Notes: generated by a model from the sequence alone, not told the origin. 64,000 nt of DNA from Hymenobacter rigui (GCF_003944715.1 NZ_RWIT01000005.1:1-64000); one strand, 5' to 3'. Counted from the first letter of the stretch, positions 50,379 to 58,730 are shown. Numbers and translations: made by a program.

Positions 50379-50738
50379 TTACCGCATCACCTCAATCAGC
50401 CGGGCGTGGTTCACGTCGCCGGGCTGCTCGTGGAGGAGTTCCAGGGCTTCGGCGCGGGAGTAGGTTTCGATGGTGGTAGAGAAAGTACCCGGGGCGGGTA
50501 GCGTGGCAGGCGGCTCAGTCACGGGCTGACGGGCAGCGGCCAGCTCCACCGCGTCGGGGCGCACTCGTTGCACGCGGTACAGGTAAAACTGCGGCTTGGC
50601 ACTTCCCGGCGACTGAAACTGTACCACATACACGTCGCCCACCTGGGGTTGCTTTACCAGTTCTTGCACGTTGGGCCGGCAGGCCGTCAGTAAGGCTGCA
50701 AGCAGGCAGCTACCAAGTAAGCGGGCGTAGTTCAGCAT
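50379..50738 (-). CDS. Small lipoprotein of unknown function
   Basis: A 119-residue lipoprotein with lipobox LLTAC within the first 20 residues, then a beta-rich body (VGDVYVVQFQSPGSAKPQFYLYRVQRVRPDAVELAA) and a helical C-terminal end (SRAEALELLHEQPGDVNHARLIEVMR). No domain recognised. It lies 26 nt from the end of the convergent cyclophilin gene. ATG 50738 precedes the lipobox. Confidence 0.65.
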   Translation of the reverse strand: MLNYARLLGSCLLAALLTACRPNVQELVKQPQVGDVYVVQFQSPGSAKPQFYLYRVQRVRPDAVELAAARQPVTEPPATLPAPGTFSTTIETYSRAEALELLHEQPGDVNHARLIEVMR

Positions 50739-50772
50739 ACCGCAAGATAGCCGGCCCCGGCTCAACTGTCCA

Positions 50773-50812
50773 CAAAAAAAGCCGACCCGAGCAATGCCCG
50801 GGTCGGCTTTTC
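50773..50812 (-). terminator. Rho-independent terminator of the M13 gene
   Basis: On the minus strand aaaagccgacccggg pairs with cccgggtcggctttt-type arms and is followed by a T7 tract (aaaaaaa on the plus strand at 50774-50780). It ends transcription of the peptidase gene at 50850-52964. Confidence 0.85.
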
Positions 50813-50820
50813 ACGTTGCT

Positions 50821-50848
50821 GATGTTGCTAAAAGCTAGTGGCTAACAG
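50821..50848. repeat. Heptamer array (CTANNNG), single arm
   Basis: GATGTTG, CTAAAAG, CTAGTGG, CTAACAG in register, ending 2 nt before the stop codon of the M13 peptidase gene. Same class as the array at 14143-14177. Confidence 0.6.
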
Positions 50849-50849
50849 C

Positions 50850-52964
50850 TTACCAGACGCGGGCACGGTCAGCCTGCGCACGCACCATTTTGGCGTCGTC
50901 CTTGCAGCCGAAGGCCTCAAAGAACTCCGGCATATTCATGAGCGGGCCCACCGTGCGGTATTGCGCCGGCGAGTGGGGGTCCGTCATTACCTGCTGACGC
51001 AGGTACTCGGGGCGGGCATTGGTGCGCCACACCTGGGCCCAGGCCAGGAAGAAGCGTTGCTCGGGCGTGAAGCCATCAAACTTGGGGCGGGCACCGGAAG
51101 CGTACTGCTTGGCCAGCTGCTTTTCCAAAGCCGAGTAGGCCAGGGCCAGGCCACCGAAGTCGGCCAGGTTTTCACCCATGGTCAGCTTACCGTTCACGTA
51201 CACCGAGTCCAGCGGCGAGAAGGCCGAGTACTGCTTGCCCACCATATCGGCGCGCTGCGTGAATTTGTCGGCATCTTCCTTGGTCCACCAGTCGCGCAGG
51301 TTGCCCTGGGCATCGTACTGGCGGCCCTGGTCGTCGAAGCCGTGGGTGATTTCGTGGCCGATTACCGCGCCCATGCCACCATAGTTCACCGCGTCGTCGG
51401 CGTTGGGGTCGAAGAACGGGGGCTGCATGATGCCGGCCGGGAACACAATTTCATTCATCGACGGGTTGTAGTAGGCATTCACCGTGGGCGGCGTCATGCC
51501 CCACTCCTGCCGGTCGATGGGCTTGCCAAACTTGCTGGCGTTGTCGTTGCTGGACCACTCCCGGGCAGCCAGCACGTTTTTCAGGTACGACTCCCGCGAA
51601 ATGGTCAGGGCTGAGTAGTCCTTCCACTTATCGGGGTAGCCGATTTTCACGGTGAAGGCAGCCAGCTTCTTCTGAGCCTCGGCCTTGGTTACGTCGCTCA
51701 TCCAGTCCAGCTTCTGGATGTGCTCACCCATGGCTTCCTTGATGTTGTTCACCATTTCCATGGCCTTGGCTTTGGTAGCCGGCGTGAAGGCCTTTTCTAC
51801 GTACACCTGCCCGAAAGCCTCACCCAGCGCACCGTCGGTGGAGCGCAACATGCGCTTCCAGCGGGGCTGCTGCTTTTTGGCCCCCGTGAGCACCTGCGCA
51901 AACCGGAACGATTCGTCGCCGTAAGCTTTTGGCAGCGCCGAGGTGAGCGAGGTAACCAGGTGCCAGCGCATGTAGGTTTTCAGGTCGCCGATGGGCTCCT
52001 GCTTCAGCATGGTGCTAACTTCCTTGAAGAAAGCGGGCTGACCTACAATAACCGTTTTGGCGGCTCCCAGATTCATTTTGCGCAGCGTGCCGGGTACATC
52101 CAGGTTGGGGAACTGCTTGGCGGCTTCGGCCACCGTCATTTTGTTGTAGTTGGCGTTGGGGTCGCGCAGGTCCACGCGGCTTTTGCTGGCTTTGGCCAAG
52201 CGGGTTTCCACGCGCAGTACCGTGGCCGCATTTTTGGCCGCCGTAGCCTCATTATCCCCCAACATTTTGAAGGTGTTGGTGAGGTAGGTGGTGTAGGCCG
52301 CGCGGATGCCTTTGGAGCGGGCATCGTCCTTGAGGTAGTAGTCCCGGTCGGGCAGGCTCAGGCCGCCCTGAAACAGGTTTACGGCGTATTCGTCGCTTTT
52401 CTTGTCGTCCTGGCCTACGTATCCGTTGTAAAACGCACCGGTGGCAATTTTCTGGGCGTGCACAATTTCATTCTGCAGGCCTTTCAGATCCTTCACCGCG
52501 TTGACGCGGGCCAGCTCCGGCTGCAGGTATTTCAGCCCGGCCTTCTCAATAGCCATCGAGTCCATGGCCGAGGCATAGTAGTCGCCTACTTTCTGGGCGT
52601 TGGTGCCTTTGGCTGCGGTGGTGTTGGCAGCGGCCTCATCCAGAATCTGCCGCATCACGGCGTTGTTCTTATCGGCCAGCTCATTAAAAGCCCCCCAGCG
52701 CACCTCAGCGGCTGGAATAGGGTTGTTTTTCAGCCAGTTGCCGGATGCATACTGAAAGAAGTCGTCGCAGGGATTCACCGATTTATCGATGTTAGCGACG
52801 TTAAGGCCCGTACCCGCGGGGTCGGGTGCCGGGGCGGGCGTGGTCATAGTTGGCGTGGTGGTAGCAGCGGCCGTAGGTGCGGCCGTTTTGCTGGAAGCGC
52901 AGCCCGCCAGCGAGAGGCCAGCGGCCGCCAGCGCCGCCAGCTTCATATTCGTGGTACTTTTCAT
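50850..52964 (-). CDS. M13 (neprilysin-like) metallopeptidase lipoprotein
   Basis: A 704-residue zinc endopeptidase. The lipobox LAGC at about 19-22 is followed by a Thr/Ala/Pro linker (about 25-55). The PepO-like domain begins CDDFFQYASGNWLKNNPIPAAEVRWGAFNEL. The zinc motif is HEITHGFDDQGRQYD, with the downstream ENLADFGGLALAY (third ligand Glu) and the terminal CKDDAKMVRAQADRARVW, the usual M13 C-terminal motif. The protein probably cleaves short peptides at the outer face of the periplasm or cell surface. ATG 52964 is clear. Confidence 0.95.
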   Translation of the reverse strand: MKSTTNMKLAALAAAGLSLAGCASSKTAAPTAAATTTPTMTTPAPAPDPAGTGLNVANIDKSVNPCDDFFQYASGNWLKNNPIPAAEVRWGAFNELADKNNAVMRQILDEAAANTTAAKGTNAQKVGDYYASAMDSMAIEKAGLKYLQPELARVNAVKDLKGLQNEIVHAQKIATGAFYNGYVGQDDKKSDEYAVNLFQGGLSLPDRDYYLKDDARSKGIRAAYTTYLTNTFKMLGDNEATAAKNAATVLRVETRLAKASKSRVDLRDPNANYNKMTVAEAAKQFPNLDVPGTLRKMNLGAAKTVIVGQPAFFKEVSTMLKQEPIGDLKTYMRWHLVTSLTSALPKAYGDESFRFAQVLTGAKKQQPRWKRMLRSTDGALGEAFGQVYVEKAFTPATKAKAMEMVNNIKEAMGEHIQKLDWMSDVTKAEAQKKLAAFTVKIGYPDKWKDYSALTISRESYLKNVLAAREWSSNDNASKFGKPIDRQEWGMTPPTVNAYYNPSMNEIVFPAGIMQPPFFDPNADDAVNYGGMGAVIGHEITHGFDDQGRQYDAQGNLRDWWTKEDADKFTQRADMVGKQYSAFSPLDSVYVNGKLTMGENLADFGGLALAYSALEKQLAKQYASGARPKFDGFTPEQRFFLAWAQVWRTNARPEYLRQQVMTDPHSPAQYRTVGPLMNMPEFFEAFGCKDDAKMVRAQADRARVW

Positions 52965-53040
52965 AGGGGGTATTAGCAGGAAAGTAGAAGGTGGGACATG
53001 AAACGGAAAGCCAAGGTAAAAGAAATTCCCCGCTGCTGGG

Positions 53041-53167
53041 TGGATTGGTGGTTGGGTGGTTGGGGAGGATGAGTGGTTGGGTTGCTGAATGAGCGAACGG
53101 GTAGAAAACCGTTCAACAATTCAACCATACAACAGTCCAACCACCTAACCACCCATTCAACCATTAC
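53041..53167. repeat. Palindromic octamer array (TGGTTGGG / NNCAACCA)
   Basis: Left arm at 53041-53080: TGGATTGG, TGGTTGGG, TGGTTGGG, GAGGATGA, GTGGTTGG (phase taken from 53041, approximate). Right arm at 53112-53167: TTCAACAA, TTCAACCA, TACAACAG, TCCAACCA, CCTAACCA, CCCATTCA, ACCATTAC. It lies between the divergent M13 and xseA genes and ends 14 nt before the xseA start. Confidence 0.7.
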
Positions 53168-53180
53168 CTTTACATCTGCA

Positions 53181-54665
53181 ATGCCGCTCTACAACCGCCG
53201 CCCCGAGCCGGGCCTTCCTGCTACCAAAAACCTGCCGCCCGCTGCTATGCCCCTGAGCGAGCTGCTGGCCCGGGTGCGCCAGACGCTGAGTGAGCGGTTT
53301 GCCGACTCGTACTGGGTAGTGGCTGAAATTGCCGACCTCACCCTGCCCCGCTCCTACGGCGCACATTGCTACCTCACCCTCACCGACCAGCACACCACCG
53401 GCCGGGGGGCTCAGCTGAAGGCCCAGGCCCGCGCCACCATCTGGAGTGCCCGCTATCAGCAGCTGGCGGCGGCATTTGAGGAGCACACGGGCCTGACGCT
53501 GCGTACGGGCCTGAAAATTATGCTGCGCGTGCAGGTGAAGTTTCACGAGCAGTTTGGCCTGAGCCTCGATGTACTGGCCCTCGACCCCACCTACACCGTG
53601 GGCGACCTGGCCCGCCTGCGCCTCGAAACGCTGCGCAAGCTGCAGGCTCAGGATCTGCTGGAGCGCCAGAAACGCCTGACGCTGCCCCTGGGTATCCAGC
53701 GGGTGGCCGTTGTTTCCTCGCCTACGGCCGCCGGCTGGCAGGATTTCGTGCATCAGCTACAGGAAGCCCCCTACGATTTCGCTCTGACCCTCTTCCCAGC
53801 TCTGATGCAGGGTGATGACTCCCCGGCCAGCATCCGGGCGGCGCTGGACAGCATCCGGCCCCGCCGCCGGGAGTTTGACGCGGTGGTCATTATCCGGGGC
53901 GGGGGCTCCAAAACCGATTTGCTGGCCTTCGACGACTACGGCCTGGCCGCTGCGGTGGGCTCGTTTCCGCTGCCCGTGCTTACCGGCATCGGCCACGAGC
54001 GGGACGAGGCGGTGGTGGACCTGACTGCGCATATTGCCCTGAAAACCCCTACGGCCGTTGCCGCTTTCCTGATTGAGCGGCTGGCCCGACTGGAAGCGGC
54101 GCTGGAAGGCTACGGCGGCCGCATCCGGGAGCTGGCGCAGGCCCGGGTGCAGCTGGAAACGGCTCACCTCAGCCGGGTGCTTCGGCAGACGCAGGTGGCC
54201 GCCCAGACCCAGCTGCAAACCCACCGCAACACGCTGCACCAGCGCATTCGGGTGGCGGCGGCCACGCCCCGCGCCCAACTGCGACACCAGGAGCAGCAGC
54301 TTACCCGCCGCCGCCACCAGATGCACCGCGCCGCCCGCAGAGCCCTGCGGCAGCAGGAGCAGCTGCTGCGTACCCGGGGCCGGGCGCTGGCCGGCCGCTT
54401 CCGCCGCCTGCACCGCCGCCGCCGCGAGCAGCTGCTCCGGCAGCAGCACGTGGTTCAGCTGGCCGCAGTCCGGTTGCTGCACCGCGTTGAGCTGCACCTC
54501 ACCCGGCTGGAAACAGCGCCGGCCGCGGGCACTGTGCGCCTGCTCACGCCCAAAGGCCGCCCCTTTGCCGGCCCGCTGCGCCCCGGCCAGGAGGTGCTGC
54601 TGCGCCTCCCCGACGCGGTGGTGCCGGCGCGCATTGGCGGGCAGCTGCCCTTGTTTCTTCCTTAA
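53181..54665 (+). CDS. xseA: Exodeoxyribonuclease VII large subunit
   Basis: A 494-residue XseA. The N-terminal OB-fold (about 20-120, LSELLARVRQTLSERFADSYWVVAEIADLTLPR...HCYLTLTD) is followed by the catalytic core (about 155-450), with RVAVVSSPTAAGWQDFV, VVIIRGGGSKTDLLAFDDYGLAAAV and TGIGHERDEAVVDL, all family hallmarks. The long Arg/Gln-rich coiled coil (about 300-440) contacts the small subunit. The enzyme degrades single-stranded DNA from either end with XseB. TACCTTTA lies about 15 nt before ATG 53181; upstream in-frame codons are the octamer array. xseB follows 15 nt downstream. Confidence 0.95.
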   Translation: MPLYNRRPEPGLPATKNLPPAAMPLSELLARVRQTLSERFADSYWVVAEIADLTLPRSYGAHCYLTLTDQHTTGRGAQLKAQARATIWSARYQQLAAAFEEHTGLTLRTGLKIMLRVQVKFHEQFGLSLDVLALDPTYTVGDLARLRLETLRKLQAQDLLERQKRLTLPLGIQRVAVVSSPTAAGWQDFVHQLQEAPYDFALTLFPALMQGDDSPASIRAALDSIRPRRREFDAVVIIRGGGSKTDLLAFDDYGLAAAVGSFPLPVLTGIGHERDEAVVDLTAHIALKTPTAVAAFLIERLARLEAALEGYGGRIRELAQARVQLETAHLSRVLRQTQVAAQTQLQTHRNTLHQRIRVAAATPRAQLRHQEQQLTRRRHQMHRAARRALRQQEQLLRTRGRALAGRFRRLHRRRREQLLRQQHVVQLAAVRLLHRVELHLTRLETAPAAGTVRLLTPKGRPFAGPLRPGQEVLLRLPDAVVPARIGGQLPLFLP

Positions 54666-54680
54666 GTTTTACTCGTACCT

Positions 54681-54908
54681 ATGTCGCCCCAAAACCTTAC
54701 ATACCGGCAGGCCATCGAAGAGCTGGAAACCATTCTGCGCGCGCTGGAAACCGATGCCGTGGACGTGGACGACCTCACGGCCCGCGTGCAGCGCTCCGCC
54801 GAGCTGATTCGTTTGTGCAAGCAGAAGCTCCGCTCCGCCGAATCGGCCATTGACCAGGTATTTGAAAACCTGGAAGAAGAGGAGGACGAAGAATATCCGA
54901 CAGAGTAG
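54681..54908 (+). CDS. xseB: Exodeoxyribonuclease VII small subunit
   Basis: A 75-residue XseB, a two-helix protein: LTYRQAIEELETILRALETDAVDVDDLTARVQRSAELIRLCKQKLRSAESAIDQVF matches the family over its length, and the acidic tail (LEEEEDEEYPTE) is typical. It binds the coiled coil of XseA. It lies 15 nt after xseA, in the usual operon order. Confidence 0.95.
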   Translation: MSPQNLTYRQAIEELETILRALETDAVDVDDLTARVQRSAELIRLCKQKLRSAESAIDQVFENLEEEEDEEYPTE

Positions 54909-54946
54909 AAGCGGAGTATTAAACTCACTTGGCGTAGGATATCTTT

Positions 54947-54954
54947 TATATTTG
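54947..54954 (+). promoter_or_regulatory. -7 box TATATTTG of the first small-protein gene
   Basis: An exact TAnnTTTG match with a TTG at 54929-54931 as a possible -33 element (15-nt spacing, slightly short). It would give a leader of about 27 nt for the gene at 54988. Confidence 0.65.
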
Positions 54955-54987
54955 GGTTCACTTGCACCCTACTCTCTTCCCACACCT

Positions 54988-55335
54988 ATGACCAACGACG
55001 ACCTGCAACAAGCCAGCGCCTGGACGCGCAACTACCGGAACCAGCACCCCGGCGGCGTAAAGGGCCACTGCCTGTCAGCCGCGACGCTACAAGCCATTCT
55101 GAGCCAGCCCAACTGCGCGGGCGTACGCGCTTACTACGGCCTCGATGATACGGGGGCACCCAAGCTGATTCTGGTGGGCTATGATGCCAACGACAACGAC
55201 ATTCTGGACGGTCCGTCGGTAGCGGCCCGAGGCGCGGAAAGGCAGGAAGCTACGGGGGGCAGCAGTTTTCAGATTGATGTTAACCCGCCTCCCTGCCCCC
55301 CCTGCTGCAGCATTGACAACCCACTGAACAGCTAG
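54988..55335 (+). CDS. Small Cys-tailed protein, copy 1 of a duplicated module
   Basis: A 115-residue protein without signal peptide or TM helix. It shares a scaffold with the product of 56221-56529: AxxWTRNYR near 11-17, a helix AATLQAILSQ, C43-x-G-V-R47-x-Y49, LILVGYDAND, and a tail CPPCC ending NPLNS. The conserved Cys43, Gly45, Arg47, Tyr49 and the Cys cluster suggest metal binding, disulfide formation or lipid/tail processing, but no function is known to me. It is followed after 13 nt by a membrane-protein gene. Similar small proteins with a Cys-x-x-Cys-Asx-Pro-Leu tail are, from memory, common in Bacteroidota. Confidence 0.7.
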   Translation: MTNDDLQQASAWTRNYRNQHPGGVKGHCLSAATLQAILSQPNCAGVRAYYGLDDTGAPKLILVGYDANDNDILDGPSVAARGAERQEATGGSSFQIDVNPPPCPPCCSIDNPLNS

Positions 55336-55348
55336 TTAAGGCAACTCA

Positions 55349-56035
55349 ATGCCTACGTGGTTCATAACCTTTTGCAAAGTAACCGACCTGCTGGTATACT
55401 GGACATTGCTGGTGCCTTTCGTCTTAGCTCATCGGCGCCGTACGCAGCTTACGGGTGGGTTGGTTACGTTGCGTTTTGTGCCACTGTTTCTGTTTGTTAT
55501 CTATTGCCTCATGCAGGTTGCTATTGCCCTATGGCAGTATAACCTGCCATTGGTTCATCTGAATACTATCGGTGAAGCGCTGCTTTATATGAAAGTATAT
55601 CATGATGAGTTTGTAGACGAGAAAACGAAACGCTCTATCCGCGTCATTGCCGTAATATTCCTTGTGTTTGCAGCGCTGGATTCCTTTTGGCTGGAAGGGT
55701 TTGGGCGCATCAATTCTTACACCAACCTGGCCGAGAGTATCATCATCATCAGCCTGGGGCTACTCTACTTTGAACGCACCTTAATCGGCAGGCGTCGTAC
55801 TCAGCTTCAGAGGGTTCCGTTGTTTGTGGCTACCATCGGCATTATTCTGTACCTCTCGGGTACGGTGGTATTATACTTGGCCACCAACCACTTTATTCAG
55901 CTCAATGACGAGTATAACACCCGGCTCATGTACTTAATCAACTCGGTACTGGTGCTCGTGCTGGGGCTACTGTTTTCACGCGCTTTCATACTGGTCAAGC
56001 CGCAACCTCAACCACATACATTGTCTGCACGGTAG
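55349..56035 (+). CDS. Polytopic membrane protein (about seven TM), copy 1
   Basis: A 228-residue integral membrane protein with about seven hydrophobic segments and short loops. It is homologous to the protein at 56635-57351; the best conserved stretch is GRINSYTNLAESIIIISLGLLYFERTL followed by LFVATIGIILYLSGTVVLYL. There is no recognised family; the fold could be a sensor of the 7TM type. It is co-directional with its small partner 13 nt upstream, and part of the cluster that ends in a kinase. ATG 55349 is clear. Confidence 0.7.
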   Translation: MPTWFITFCKVTDLLVYWTLLVPFVLAHRRRTQLTGGLVTLRFVPLFLFVIYCLMQVAIALWQYNLPLVHLNTIGEALLYMKVYHDEFVDEKTKRSIRVIAVIFLVFAALDSFWLEGFGRINSYTNLAESIIIISLGLLYFERTLIGRRRTQLQRVPLFVATIGIILYLSGTVVLYLATNHFIQLNDEYNTRLMYLINSVLVLVLGLLFSRAFILVKPQPQPHTLSAR

Positions 56036-56145
56036 CGCTTCCAGTACCTTGAACATTTTATATTTTTAATTTTTACACTAAAGCTCCTAATAACAAGTAA
56101 ACAACCGCTTTATGATTGGTTATGTAGTATTTAATGACCCTTATT

Positions 56146-56153
56146 CAACTTTG
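56146..56153 (+). promoter_or_regulatory. -7-like box CAACTTTG before the second small-protein gene
   Basis: Seven of eight bases match TAnnTTTG, in a 185-nt AT-rich gap between the two modules. It suggests the second module has its own promoter. Confidence 0.4.
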
Positions 56154-56220
56154 CATTACATCTAATAATTATGATATTTCACCTAGCTTACTCACCTATT
56201 CACTTTACCTACATTCCTGC

Positions 56221-56529
56221 ATGTCCCTCACACCTACCGACGGCGAGTTCATTGACCTGAACGATGCCAAATCCTACACCAAATCATTCCGGGAAACGTA
56301 TTCCGGCCAGTCGAAAGCACAGTTCTTCGGCACTGCCAACCTGAAAGACATTACCGACCAGGAAGACTGCGTTGGCATTCGTATTTACAACGCCATTGTG
56401 AACGGGCAGACCTGCTACGTGCTGGTAGGCGCTACCGCCAGCGGCGACGACCTCGCCAACGGGCTGCTACTGGCCTGCGGTCCGGTTTGCCCGGGTGTCT
56501 GCGACACAAGCAGCCCGCTCTATTCCTGA
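56221..56529 (+). CDS. Small Cys-tailed protein, copy 2
   Basis: A 102-residue paralogue of the protein at 54988-55335. Shared features are AKSYTKSFRE, ANLKDITDQ, C50-x-G-I-R54-x-Y56, YVLVGATAS and a Cys-rich tail (CGPVCPGVC) ending SPLYS. No TM or signal peptide. A terminator (56547-56578) follows, so it may be transcribed separately from the membrane gene that comes next, unlike copy 1. ATG 56221 was chosen; codons upstream in frame are AT-rich leader. The unusual spelling of both C-termini (CPxxC...PL-x-S) points to a shared recognition or processing step. Confidence 0.7.
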   Translation: MSLTPTDGEFIDLNDAKSYTKSFRETYSGQSKAQFFGTANLKDITDQEDCVGIRIYNAIVNGQTCYVLVGATASGDDLANGLLLACGPVCPGVCDTSSPLYS

Positions 56530-56546
56530 GCTGGCCCGCAACCAGG

Positions 56547-56578
56547 AAAGCCTCATCGGAACCCGGTGAGGCTTTTTT
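56547..56578 (+). terminator. Rho-independent terminator after small protein copy 2
   Basis: aagcctca pairs with tgaggctt across 12 nt, followed by TTTTTT. Confidence 0.85.
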
Positions 56579-56590
56579 GCTATCAACGGG

Positions 56591-56598
56591 TATTTTTC
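56591..56598 (+). promoter_or_regulatory. -7-like box TATTTTTC of membrane protein copy 2
   Basis: Seven of eight matches to TAnnTTTG, just past the terminator at 56547-56578; would start transcription near 56605, about 30 nt before GTG 56635. Confidence 0.45.
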
Positions 56599-56634
56599 CG
56601 GATATTCGCTGCCCTCACGTGTACGCCGGCTTCA

Positions 56635-57351
56635 GTGAATCATTCTCTACTTTATCTGGGAATATCAACCGACTTCATCCTCCGGTTTTCCAAGCTTCTG
56701 GGCGTGGCGGCATCATTCACCAGCCTGATACCGGCATGGTACGGCATCCGGCGCTGGCAGCAGCTTACGCCTGCCATACGCTATATCGCCTGGTTTGTCA
56801 TCGTGCCCGGCGCAGTGCTGGGTATCGGGGCTGAGGTAGGCCGCTGGGTCTTTCGCTACAATCTGGTTATCCTGTCTGCTGTCACGCTTTGCGAGACGGT
56901 GCTGCTGGCGGGGGCCTACGCGCGGGCTCTGCACTCGCCCAGAATACGCTGGTGGTTTAAAAGGGCCGTCGGGCTTTTCCTGCTGGTAGCGTGCGTAGAG
57001 ACGGGCTTATCGGTACATTTCAGCAGGCCCATCAATAATTACAGCCATTTTCTCCAGACGTTTATCTGCATCGGGCTGGCATTTGCGTATTTCGAGCAGC
57101 TACTGCGGGAGTTGCCCAACATTCATCTGGAGCGGGACCCCATGTTTCTGGTGAGTGTGGGAGTCTGCCTGTATTACACCGGCAGCATCACTATTTTCAT
57201 GCTGGAGCCCTACATGCAGAAACAGCATACTACCCTGCAGCTTTGGATAATGTTTATTATTCAGTCGGCCCTATACATGTTGCTGAATGGCTTTATTATG
57301 CTGGCCTTACACTACGAAGGGCACGTTGCCCAGCGGCAACGGCTCCTGTAA
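56635..57351 (+). CDS. Polytopic membrane protein (about seven TM), copy 2
   Basis: About 238 residues from GTG 56635. The open frame extends upstream to 56566, but that start lies inside a terminator. It is homologous to the membrane protein at 55349-56035: RPINNYSHFLQTFICIGLAFAYFEQLL and MFLVSVGVCLYYTGSITIFML align with the copy 1 segments. Like copy 1 it has no recognised family. It is 101 nt upstream of the histidine kinase gene, which has one TM helix and no sensor domain of its own, so a role in delivering a signal to that kinase is plausible. Confidence 0.65.
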   Translation: MNHSLLYLGISTDFILRFSKLLGVAASFTSLIPAWYGIRRWQQLTPAIRYIAWFVIVPGAVLGIGAEVGRWVFRYNLVILSAVTLCETVLLAGAYARALHSPRIRWWFKRAVGLFLLVACVETGLSVHFSRPINNYSHFLQTFICIGLAFAYFEQLLRELPNIHLERDPMFLVSVGVCLYYTGSITIFMLEPYMQKQHTTLQLWIMFIIQSALYMLLNGFIMLALHYEGHVAQRQRLL

Positions 57352-57451
57352 TCGGGGTGAGCCGGTTGGGTGTTTACGCGTTATTTTGTTTATTGCTGAA
57401 ATACTATAACACAATCCTTACTGCGCTACCGGCTACGCCGGCTGCTTCCCG

Positions 57452-58264
57452 ATGAATAGTTGGCTGTTTCCTGTGTTGCTGGCTACGCCGGTGCTGCTTT
57501 TGCTGGCGCTGGGCATTGTGGGCTTTGTGCTGCGCTATCAGCGGCGGCTGCTGCGCCAGCAGGAAGAAATGCGCCAGATGCACGAAAATGCCCAGCAGCA
57601 AGCCCTGGAAGCCGCTCTGCTGGCGCAGGAGGAGGAGCGCCGCCGCATTGCCGCCGACCTGCACGATGGGGTGGGCACTACGCTGGCCATTGTAAAGCTG
57701 CACCTGAATACCCTCAACCAGCCCGACCTCACTGGGGAAGCCACCATTCTGCTGGACCAGGCTATTAACGAAGTACGCCGTATTTCGCGCAACCTGCTGC
57801 CGGCGGCGCTGCAGAAGTTCGGGCTGTCGTTTGCGCTGGAAGCCCTGGCCCGCACCATGCCGGCCGATGGCCCCACCCACGTGGAAGTAGAGCAGCACGG
57901 CACCCCCCGCCGCCTCGACCCCAAGCAGGAACTGATTGTGTACCGGGTGGTGCAGGAGCTGCTGGGCAACGGCCTGCGCCACGCTCACGCCAGCCTGATT
58001 CGTATTGAGGTGGAGTATGGTCCCGATTTTATGGCCCTGCGCTACTCCGATAACGGCGTGGGCTTTGACCCCACCGTGCCGGACCAGCCACCGCTACCCG
58101 GCACCCGCACCGGCCTGGGACTCACCAACCTACGCAGCCGGGTAGGCGTATTACGCGGAACCCTCCGCCACGAATCGGCGCCGGGACAGGGCACCCAGGT
58201 TTGGATTTCCTTGCCCCTGCCGTATCTTGTTACCAACCAGGCTACTAGCCTCTCCTTTGCATGA
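57452..58264 (+). CDS. HisKA_3 (NarX/LytS-like) sensor histidine kinase without sensor domain
   Basis: A 270-residue kinase. One N-terminal TM helix (about 4-28) and a short coiled linker precede the dimerisation helix with phospho-His71 in DLHDGVGT. The HATPase_c domain shows VVQELLGNGLRHAHAS (N box), YSDNGVGFD (G1) and GTRTGLGLTNLRSRVG (G2). No periplasmic or PAS/GAF domain is present, so input must come from a partner, presumably the membrane proteins upstream. The ATGA overlap (58261-58264) couples it to the response regulator. Confidence 0.88.
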   Translation: MNSWLFPVLLATPVLLLLALGIVGFVLRYQRRLLRQQEEMRQMHENAQQQALEAALLAQEEERRRIAADLHDGVGTTLAIVKLHLNTLNQPDLTGEATILLDQAINEVRRISRNLLPAALQKFGLSFALEALARTMPADGPTHVEVEQHGTPRRLDPKQELIVYRVVQELLGNGLRHAHASLIRIEVEYGPDFMALRYSDNGVGFDPTVPDQPPLPGTRTGLGLTNLRSRVGVLRGTLRHESAPGQGTQVWISLPLPYLVTNQATSLSFA

Positions 58265-58686
58265 GCACTCCTTCCATTCGCTTGGCTGTCGTCGACGACC
58301 ATATTCTCTTTCGAAAAGGCCTGCGGGCGCTCATCAGCGGTTTTCCGGGTATGGAAGTGCTGTTTGAAGCCGGCGACGGGCAGGAGCTGCTGGAACGGCT
58401 GGATCAGGGCACCGTACCGGATGTGATTCTGATGGACCTGCAGATGCCGGTGCTGGATGGCCTGCAAACCGTACGGCTGCTGCGGGCTCAGTACCCGCAG
58501 GTACGATCTATCATCATTTCCATGCACGATGAGCCGGAGCTGATTGACTCCCTGCGGGCCGAAGGTGCCCACGGCTATCTGCTCAAAAATGCCAGCCCCG
58601 AAGAAGTGCTGGGCGCCATTCAGCAGGCCGTTGATACCAGCCCCGGCTCCGGTACGGCGTGGGCCATTCTGAAGGCTTCGTTCTGA
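58261..58686 (+). CDS. Receiver-only response regulator
   Basis: A 141-residue protein that is a NarL-type receiver domain: VVDDHILFRKGL with the acidic pair D12 and D13, phosphoacceptor D59 in DVILMDLQMPVLDG, and K in YLLKNAS. NarL/FixJ regulators are about 210 residues with a LuxR-type HTH after this point; here the protein ends in AVDTSPGSGTAWAILKASF and no HTH coding region is seen before the terminator. It may be truncated or work through a partner. It overlaps the kinase gene by 4 nt. Confidence 0.9.
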   Translation: MSTPSIRLAVVDDHILFRKGLRALISGFPGMEVLFEAGDGQELLERLDQGTVPDVILMDLQMPVLDGLQTVRLLRAQYPQVRSIIISMHDEPELIDSLRAEGAHGYLLKNASPEEVLGAIQQAVDTSPGSGTAWAILKASF

Positions 58687-58730
58687 CCGGTTAGCCAGGC
58701 ACCCAAACAAACCAATACTTACCCTGCGAC

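Noticed and set aside
56566-56634. Upstream part of membrane protein copy 2
   Set aside because: The apparent start lies inside the terminator at 56547-56578; GTG 56635 fits the copy 1 length.
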